The notes under the pieces were generated by a model. That model worked only from the letters and a program-made list of their open reading frames with translations. It did not search any database and was not told the origin of the DNA. From Alphaproteobacteria bacterium UBA3612 (GTDB taxonomy: Bacteria > Pseudomonadota > Alphaproteobacteria > Sphingomonadales > Sphingomonadaceae): a stretch of 54,930 bases of DNA. The stretch spans positions 468 through 55,397 of the forward strand of contig DFLT01000016.1 in the NCBI GenBank assembly GCA_002375465.1, read 5' to 3'. The position numbers and the translations under genes are program-made. Below, in pieces: positions 49,789-54,930 of the stretch. Each line of letters begins with the position of its first letter. Position 1 is the first letter of the stretch.

Positions 49789-52766
49789 GTGAATTCGTCA
49801 CCTCAGTCCGGTTCAAGGCGGACGGCACCGACGGCCTGGTGGGGCAGCTATCGGCGGCGGAAAAGCAGACGCAGAAGCTGGGAACGACGGTCGATCAGCT
49901 GAGCAGAAACCTGGCAAAGGAGGCCACGGAGAGCAAGCAGGCGGCGGCGGCCTTGAATACGCTCGACGGAGCGAATGACCGCGTTGCGGCAGGTTCGGTG
50001 CGCACCAACAATGCGATTAACACTCTAACAAAATCTGCCGGTCAGCAGCGGGCGGCATTCCAACAGCTTGGTTTCCAGATTCAGGACGTTACTCAGGGCC
50101 TTGCTATGGGCATCTCGCCCATGACCATCTTTGCGCAGCAAGGCGGGCAGGTCGCGTTTGCGATGTCCAATATGGGTGGGAAGGTTGGTGCTGTTGCATC
50201 GTTCTTCACGGGACCATGGGGTGCAGCACTCTTGGGTGCGGGCACGATTGCGCTGGCTCTTGCTACCAGTCTTGGCAATGTTGGTGATGAGGCAGACACC
50301 GCCAAAGATGCAGCTGATAGATTCAGTGATGCGATCCGCGATTTGGATCAGGCAACGGGTCTCGCCAACAAGTCTGCTGAGCGTTCCATACAGCTGTCGG
50401 CAGCACGAGTACGTCAGATCCGCGACGAAGAGATTAAAACTCGCAAGCTTACAGAGGCTAAACTTGCCGATGCTATCGTTGAGGCCGAGCGCGCGCGGGG
50501 TGATGCAACTGGCGGCCGTGCACTCAATTACGGTGCGGCAGGCATCGTTGTCGCAGCAGACCAGCGTATCGAGCGGCTGAACAAGTTGCTGGCTTCGCAA
50601 AATGAGAAAGTCGGTGAACTTAATCGCTCCCTGCGCGGTGAAGGGTATGCAGGCGCTCTAGCGGCAGCGGAGGCTGCGACCGACAAGGCCGCAGCAGCGA
50701 CACAGAGATACGACAGAGAGCTACAGTCCGTTCGTGACCGTATCGAAAGTGGGGCACTTTCCCAAGCAGGTGCGCAGCGTGAAATTCAGGCGATAATCAA
50801 ACGCCGGGACGCGGCAGTTGAAGCAGCGCGCGCTGAGGGGAAGGCAGATACTGAAGCCAAGCGCGCGGCAGCGAAGGCGGCGCGTGAGGCTGCCGCAGAA
50901 ATCCGCAAGTTGGAGGCAGCAAATAAGAAGGCAGCGTTAGAAACAGAACGTTTTGATAAGTCGATGCACGAACTCGCTCGCTCTCTTCGGGAGGCGGAAA
51001 CAGCAGAGTTTGCAAGTCAGGTCGACCGCCTCACGCGCGCATATGACCCGTTGCAGGCGGCGGCGGAGGATTACCGCAAGGAGCTGGAGTTAATCGACAA
51101 GCTTCTGGGTCGCGGTCAGATCAATCAGCAGCAGGCTGGACGATTCAGGCGTGGCGCGAACGAAAAGCTGCTGGATGATCTCGACTCTGAACTCGAGGCG
51201 GAATTCGGCAAGGCTGGTAAAGAGGCAGGAGCGGCGTTCAACCGCGAAGCACTGGCGCGCGCAGAAGCTATTGGCCAGATCATCGGCGGTACGGCTGGGG
51301 ATGCGCTGACAACGGTCATCGGTCTCATCAGCGGTGCGTCCACGGGGGACTTCACGGCCATCGGAGGCCGGACCGGCGGCTTCGCGACCATTCTTGCAGA
51401 TGTATTCGGCGGGAAAAATAGCCCGTTTGTCACTGGCCTGAAGGATATATTCAACCCGCTAAAGGACGGCCTGAAGGATATCGGTGGAGACATTGCCAGC
51501 GCCCTCGGCATTAAGGGTGGTGCTGGCGGTCTGGGGCAGATTGCAGGCCGTGCTGCTGGCGGCGCTGCTATCGGTGCAGGCGTAAGCGGTATTCTCGGCG
51601 GCTCCAGCCTTGGCGGGTCGCTGGGCGGGGCATTAGGCGGCGCGCTGGGTGGCGAGCTACTTGGATCGCTGGGTAGCTTTGCAGGCCCGGTCGGCTCTAT
51701 CGTGGGTGCTATTGGCGGCAGCCTGATCGGTAGCCTCCTGAAGGGCAACAAGACCGCTGGCGCAGTCATTACCGGCCCCGGCAATGCGCGTATCGGTGGC
51801 GCTGATACGGCTGCGTACGGCACTGCAGGCGATCTTGGTAGCGCTGTAACGTCTGGCCTTGATCAAATCGCGCAGGCGCTGGGCGGCACCCTCACGGCGG
51901 GAGGGATTACTGCCATCGGCACACGCGGGGGTGAATTCCGGGTAAATACGACTGGCGACAGCCTTAAGGGCAAGAACGGCGCGCGCGGTTTCGGAGACGA
52001 TAGCGCAGCAGCGGTGGCGTTCGCGCTTGCGGACCGGATCAGCGACGGGGCAATTACTGGCATATCGCAGAAGGTGGCACAGGCGCTCAGGTCGTCGTCA
52101 GACATCGACAGCGCCGTTCAGGAGGCTGTGAAGGTTAAGGCCATCGAAGAGCTTCTGGCGGGCATCCTCAACCCGTTTGAGACGGCTATTAATGAGTTCG
52201 AAGGCCAGATGGCCGAACGCCTGCGCATCGGCCGGCAGTATGGCTTCGATCTGGTGGCGCTGGAGGAACAGAACAACAAGGAGCGGCTGGCGCTTCAGGA
52301 GCAGCTGCTGCGGACGCAGGTGGGGTCGATACAGGACTTCCTCGACGACCTGTCATTTGGCGATCTGTTCCAGGGGTCGAGTGTTGAAAAGCGCAATCAG
52401 CTTCTCACGGAGATCGATGCGGCGCGCGGGGCTGCAGAGGAAGGGCAGGCAGGCGCAGCGGATCGGCTTGCGGGTCTGCTTAGGAATCTTGTCAGCACGT
52501 CGCGTGATGCATTCGGCACGGCGGGCGGCTTTGCGTCGGATGTCAATCTGGCGCGCACCACAGGTGAAGGGATCGTGTCGGAGGCGCAGCGTCAATTGGA
52601 TGAGGCGGTCAAGCAGACGCAGCTGCAGGACGAGGCAAACGATCAGCTATCCCAGATCAGGACCGGCATCGAGCAAACGAACGAATACCTGAAAAGCTTG
52701 AATCTCAACGGCGGCGGTTTCGGCCCGAACGGGCTTACGCCCTATAGAATTGCGAGTTCCCTATGA
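49785..52766 (+). CDS. Phage tail tape-measure protein
   Basis: A 993-residue protein that would set tail length. Layout: N-terminal coiled coil (1-80), a hydrophobic stretch around 110-170 (PMTIFAQQGGQVAFAMSNMG ... GAALLGAGTIALALATSLG), a long charged coiled coil (about 280-480), a glycine-rich hydrophobic region (about 570-650) and a mixed C-terminal domain. This is the usual tape-measure architecture. No tail tube or assembly chaperone gene precedes it, and only two small genes follow. Confidence 0.85.
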   Translation: MSEFVTSVRFKADGTDGLVGQLSAAEKQTQKLGTTVDQLSRNLAKEATESKQAAAALNTLDGANDRVAAGSVRTNNAINTLTKSAGQQRAAFQQLGFQIQDVTQGLAMGISPMTIFAQQGGQVAFAMSNMGGKVGAVASFFTGPWGAALLGAGTIALALATSLGNVGDEADTAKDAADRFSDAIRDLDQATGLANKSAERSIQLSAARVRQIRDEEIKTRKLTEAKLADAIVEAERARGDATGGRALNYGAAGIVVAADQRIERLNKLLASQNEKVGELNRSLRGEGYAGALAAAEAATDKAAAATQRYDRELQSVRDRIESGALSQAGAQREIQAIIKRRDAAVEAARAEGKADTEAKRAAAKAAREAAAEIRKLEAANKKAALETERFDKSMHELARSLREAETAEFASQVDRLTRAYDPLQAAAEDYRKELELIDKLLGRGQINQQQAGRFRRGANEKLLDDLDSELEAEFGKAGKEAGAAFNREALARAEAIGQIIGGTAGDALTTVIGLISGASTGDFTAIGGRTGGFATILADVFGGKNSPFVTGLKDIFNPLKDGLKDIGGDIASALGIKGGAGGLGQIAGRAAGGAAIGAGVSGILGGSSLGGSLGGALGGALGGELLGSLGSFAGPVGSIVGAIGGSLIGSLLKGNKTAGAVITGPGNARIGGADTAAYGTAGDLGSAVTSGLDQIAQALGGTLTAGGITAIGTRGGEFRVNTTGDSLKGKNGARGFGDDSAAAVAFALADRISDGAITGISQKVAQALRSSSDIDSAVQEAVKVKAIEELLAGILNPFETAINEFEGQMAERLRIGRQYGFDLVALEEQNNKERLALQEQLLRTQVGSIQDFLDDLSFGDLFQGSSVEKRNQLLTEIDAARGAAEEGQAGAADRLAGLLRNLVSTSRDAFGTAGGFASDVNLARTTGEGIVSEAQRQLDEAVKQTQLQDEANDQLSQIRTGIEQTNEYLKSLNLNGGGFGPNGLTPYRIASSL

Positions 52767-53134
52767 TCGATCCGGCCACCCTCGCGAAGGAACTGGATGC
52801 GCAGAAAGCGCGCGTCGACAACCTTCTCGCCGAGATGAACGACAACACGACCACGATAATTACGGCGATCAATAATCAGCGGGATCGTATCCAGCGCCTC
52901 GAAGCGTCTGTCGGCCTCGCGGAAACCTTCATCGTTGCCGTGATGCAAGGCGCCGCCGGTGCGATCGATGTCTCCCGCATCATCAGGGACGCAGAGGCGA
53001 CGCTCGCAAAGGTGCGAGAAACCGCTCAGGAGGCCCCACAGAGTGCCGAGGAGGACGTTAGCGGCACTGGTGGGCCGGATACCGCTACAGACGCCTCTAC
53101 GGACTCGAAATCGGGACGGCGGTTCGATGCGTGA
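52763..53134 (+). CDS. Small coiled-coil protein of the tail operon
   Basis: A 123-residue protein, overlapped by 4 nt with the tape-measure stop. An N-terminal coiled coil (AKELDAQKARVDNLLAEMND and INNQRDRIQRLEASVGLAET) is followed by a low-complexity acidic tail rich in Thr, Asp and Ser. No family recognised; it may be a small structural or chaperone protein of the virion. The overlap style supports it as a real gene. Confidence 0.6.
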   Translation: MIDPATLAKELDAQKARVDNLLAEMNDNTTTIITAINNQRDRIQRLEASVGLAETFIVAVMQGAAGAIDVSRIIRDAEATLAKVRETAQEAPQSAEEDVSGTGGPDTATDASTDSKSGRRFDA

Positions 53135-53684
53135 GATCGAGGTATTTCGCGCCGGCACGTCGGCCTCGAAAGGGATCACTGCGGCCGACCTGCAGAAGAT
53201 CGTCGGAAGCTACAACCCTGCCCTGCGATCCGCGCCAGTGGTCAAGGGCCATCCTCAGAACGATATGCCTGCCTACGGCATCATCCAAAGCTTGCGGCAG
53301 GACGGCAATCGACTGTTCGCCACCCTTGGCGACCTGGCAGGCAGCATCCTCGACGAACTGCGACTTGGCCGCTGGATCAACCGGTCGATGGCGTTCTGGG
53401 CGGAAGATCACCCTTCGAACCCGACACCCGGCGCATTGTACGCCAAGCACCTCGGATTTCTGGGCGCTGCACAGCCCGCTATCCCCGGCATGGATCCGAT
53501 GACGTTCGCGGCTGAGCCTGTCATCACCAGCGCGCCCGACAACTGGACCGCTCGGAACACCGAGGTTTACAGCCAGGCGGATCGGTTCTGCGAGCAGGCA
53601 GATGCGCTTGTCGCGAGGGGGTTATTCCGTGATGGCGGGGCTGCGCTGGATTACGTGCTCAGGAAGGCTGCGCAGGCGGCATGA
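53127..53684 (+). CDS. Short phage protease-like protein (Mu gpI-like N-terminal part)
   Basis: A 185-residue protein: LQKIVGSYNPALRSAPVVKG, then HPQNDMPAYGIIQSLRQDGN, FATLGDLAGSILDELRLGRW and GALYAKHLGFLGAAQPAIPG. These blocks match the start of prophage protease/scaffold proteins that precede the major capsid gene. Members are usually longer, so this one may be a shortened form; no scaffold or capsid gene follows. It overlaps the previous gene by 8 nt. Confidence 0.65.
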   Translation: MREIEVFRAGTSASKGITAADLQKIVGSYNPALRSAPVVKGHPQNDMPAYGIIQSLRQDGNRLFATLGDLAGSILDELRLGRWINRSMAFWAEDHPSNPTPGALYAKHLGFLGAAQPAIPGMDPMTFAAEPVITSAPDNWTARNTEVYSQADRFCEQADALVARGLFRDGGAALDYVLRKAAQAA

Positions 53685-53748
53685 AGCTCTCGCGCCTCAA
53701 ATACGTTGCGCATGGGGGTGGGGTGAGGAGTCGTTCGTCCCATAACTA

Positions 53749-53777
53749 TTGACTTGTCCTCACATGTGATTCATGAT
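53749..53777 (+). promoter_or_regulatory. Candidate promoter with palindromic operator before the zinc-ribbon gene
   Basis: TTGACT (53749-53754), 17-nt spacer, CATGAT (53772-53777). The spacer contains the perfect 10-bp palindrome TCACATGTGA (53760-53769), well placed for a repressor. The gene starts about 40 nt after the -10 box. Confidence 0.5.
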
Positions 53778-53818
53778 TTGTTCACTACTTGTCCCCCAAT
53801 GCCGAGGGGAGTTAGCCA

Positions 53819-54040
53819 ATGAAATCCAAGATCAACAACCTCAATATTGCCTCCCCTAAGTGCCGCTATTGTGGCAAATCCTGGCGGCCGCCTAGTGACG
53901 TAAGCTCCACCAGCGCCTACTGCAAAAAGTGTGCAATAGAGCGGCGAACACAGGCACGCAAAGAGTTGGAAACTCGGCCAATTGGCAGCTCGGACTTCTC
54001 TGGTCCTTACCTACTCCCAAGGCGCTTCCGACCAGCCTAA
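53819..54040 (+). CDS. Small zinc-ribbon protein
   Basis: A 73-residue basic protein with two cysteine pairs, CRYCGK (near 16-19) and CKKC (near 36-39), spaced as in a zinc ribbon; the rest is polar. Such domains bind nucleic acid or protein. A strong GAGGGGAG ribosome site precedes the ATG. It has its own candidate promoter, apart from the phage operon, and its stop codon overlaps that of the convergent kinase gene. Confidence 0.6.
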   Translation: MKSKINNLNIASPKCRYCGKSWRPPSDVSSTSAYCKKCAIERRTQARKELETRPIGSSDFSGPYLLPRRFRPA

Positions 54041-54930
54041 GGGCAGAGAAAATTCCGCAATCCGGCCTCTGCATCGTGACGGCCTATTTTGCCGTCGGAC
54101 CCGCCCAGAGATCTTTTTTGTCCACGACCAATTGGTTCACTCCATGCTCTCCATCGGTGCTTGCGTTCCGACAGGCGTTCCCATTCCGCCCGCAGCTTCC
54201 GCTTTCCTTTAGTCATGTGCCATTCGACCAAGTTTGGGGTGACCTCAGCCTGCCAGGCAGGCTCGACACATAAAGATGCGATACCATTGAGAGCCTGCTG
54301 AGCGTTCTGATAGCGCTTAGCCGAATCATCAGCGAGCATCTTGCGCACGACACGCCGCCAATCACTGGGTACGTGCGGAAGCCACCGAAGACCGTTCGCG
54401 AAGCCGCCGCCTTTGACCTCACTCCTAGGACGTGCCCCATCGCTGTACCACGTTTCCCCGTGCAGAAGCCGGTAGAGCGTCATTCCGAGCGCCCAGATGT
54501 CGGATTTGGCGCTAGTACCTGATCCATGCCAGACCTCGTAAGCGATATGATCGGAGTATCCTGCCTGTGAGCCATATCCAAGAATTAGATCGTCGGTGAC
54601 TAAACCAAAATCGCCAAGCTGTGCGACGCCCTGAGCGTCGATCAAAATGTTTGCAGGTTTGATGTCGCGGTGGAGCATTCCCCGATGGTGCAGGGCTGCG
54701 AGTCCATGAAGAACTTGCGTCGCCACACGCTTAACATCGGGCAAGGGCATCGGGTCAGCTTCAAAGTAGTCCTGAAGCGAGCCTCCCGGGCAAAATGCCA
54801 TACAGATTAGCACACTATTTCCACCATCGCCTTCGACCACGTAATGTACCTTGACGACGTTGCGATGTTCGGCGCGGGCTAGGTTTTGGGCTTCGCCGAG
54901 GTGTGCATTGTCCGTCGTCAGAACATTCGG
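54037..54930 (-). CDS. Serine/threonine protein kinase, N terminus beyond the right edge
   Basis: The frame runs to the right edge, so the P-loop and the start are missing; about 297 residues are present. Seen: HRNVVKVHYVV (end of the N-lobe), the catalytic loop HRDIKPANIL, the metal motif DFGLV, and SDIWALGMTLYRLLHG (F-helix). All C-lobe catalytic residues are intact. After the kinase domain comes a basic tail (KGKRKLRAEWERLSERKHRW) and no membrane helix, unlike PknB-type receptors. GC content is lower than in the core genes. It may belong to the accessory cargo of the element, perhaps for anti-phage defence; this is inferred from place only. Confidence 0.88.
   Translation of the reverse strand, partial: PNVLTTDNAHLGEAQNLARAEHRNVVKVHYVVEGDGGNSVLICMAFCPGGSLQDYFEADPMPLPDVKRVATQVLHGLAALHHRGMLHRDIKPANILIDAQGVAQLGDFGLVTDDLILGYGSQAGYSDHIAYEVWHGSGTSAKSDIWALGMTLYRLLHGETWYSDGARPRSEVKGGGFANGLRWLPHVPSDWRRVVRKMLADDSAKRYQNAQQALNGIASLCVEPAWQAEVTPNLVEWHMTKGKRKLRAEWERLSERKHRWRAWSEPIGRGQKRSLGGSDGKIGRHDAEAGLRNFLCP

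Noticed and set aside
42190..53820. Direct repeats as attL/attR of the element
   Set aside because: I compared the left junction region with 53690-53820 by eye and found no shared stretch long enough to call; the right end may be outside the window.

Overview
The window looks like a chromosome segment of a GC-rich alphaproteobacterium, most likely of the order Sphingomonadales. The main pointers are a circularly permuted, two-piece tmRNA gene (the alphaproteobacterial form), an alphaproteobacterial SspB adaptor next to fumC, and the general style of the proteins. The genus cannot be fixed from the sequence alone.

Positions 1 to about 42.2 kb are core genome. In order: the 5' part of a secreted prolyl-oligopeptidase, nadA, a DUF4230 protein, a metallo-beta-lactamase-fold hydrolase and a pair of acyl-CoA dehydrogenases (all minus strand); the translation block rpmI-rplT-pheS-pheT (minus) with two terminator-like structures; then on the plus strand an AsmA-family protein, an M1 aminopeptidase, lptB and rpoN; then gmk, fumC and sspB (minus), a Cdc48/VCP-like double AAA+ ATPase, the tmRNA gene ssrA, a sulfotransferase and a GT4 glycosyltransferase. 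A small DUF2945 gene faces rpoC across a two-way terminator. rpoB and rpoC are separated by a small, lower-GC gene for a secreted orphan protein, and RpoB carries an insertion of about 70 residues. Next come a PfkB sugar/adenosine kinase, queG, a NatAB-type ABC exporter, a GNAT acetyltransferase, a RidA protein, a glycerophosphodiesterase, a FemAB/DUF482-like protein and a small Sel1-repeat protein.

From about 42.2 kb to at least 53.7 kb lies a mobile, phage-derived element with nearly all genes on the plus strand, often overlapping by 4 nt. Its left half is a replication module: an excisionase-like HTH protein, two micro-ORFs, a Toprim primase-like protein and a RepA-like helicase ATPase, followed by a cluster of GTGGAGC/GCTCCAC heptamers that may be an origin. 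A serine recombinase follows. The right half has a terminase small subunit, a small HTH protein, a Mu gp28-like large terminase, a Mu gpG-like virion morphogenesis protein, a tape-measure protein, a coiled-coil protein and a short protease-like protein. No portal, capsid, tail tube, lysis or tyrosine-integrase gene is visible. A zinc-ribbon protein and a Ser/Thr protein kinase (cut by the right edge) follow in convergent orientation.

The most notable items are the adjacency of sspB, the Cdc48-like ATPase and ssrA (tag, tag adaptor and unfoldase side by side), the interrupted rpoBC operon, the candidate iteron-type origin, and the compact packaging/tape-measure operon without capsid genes.
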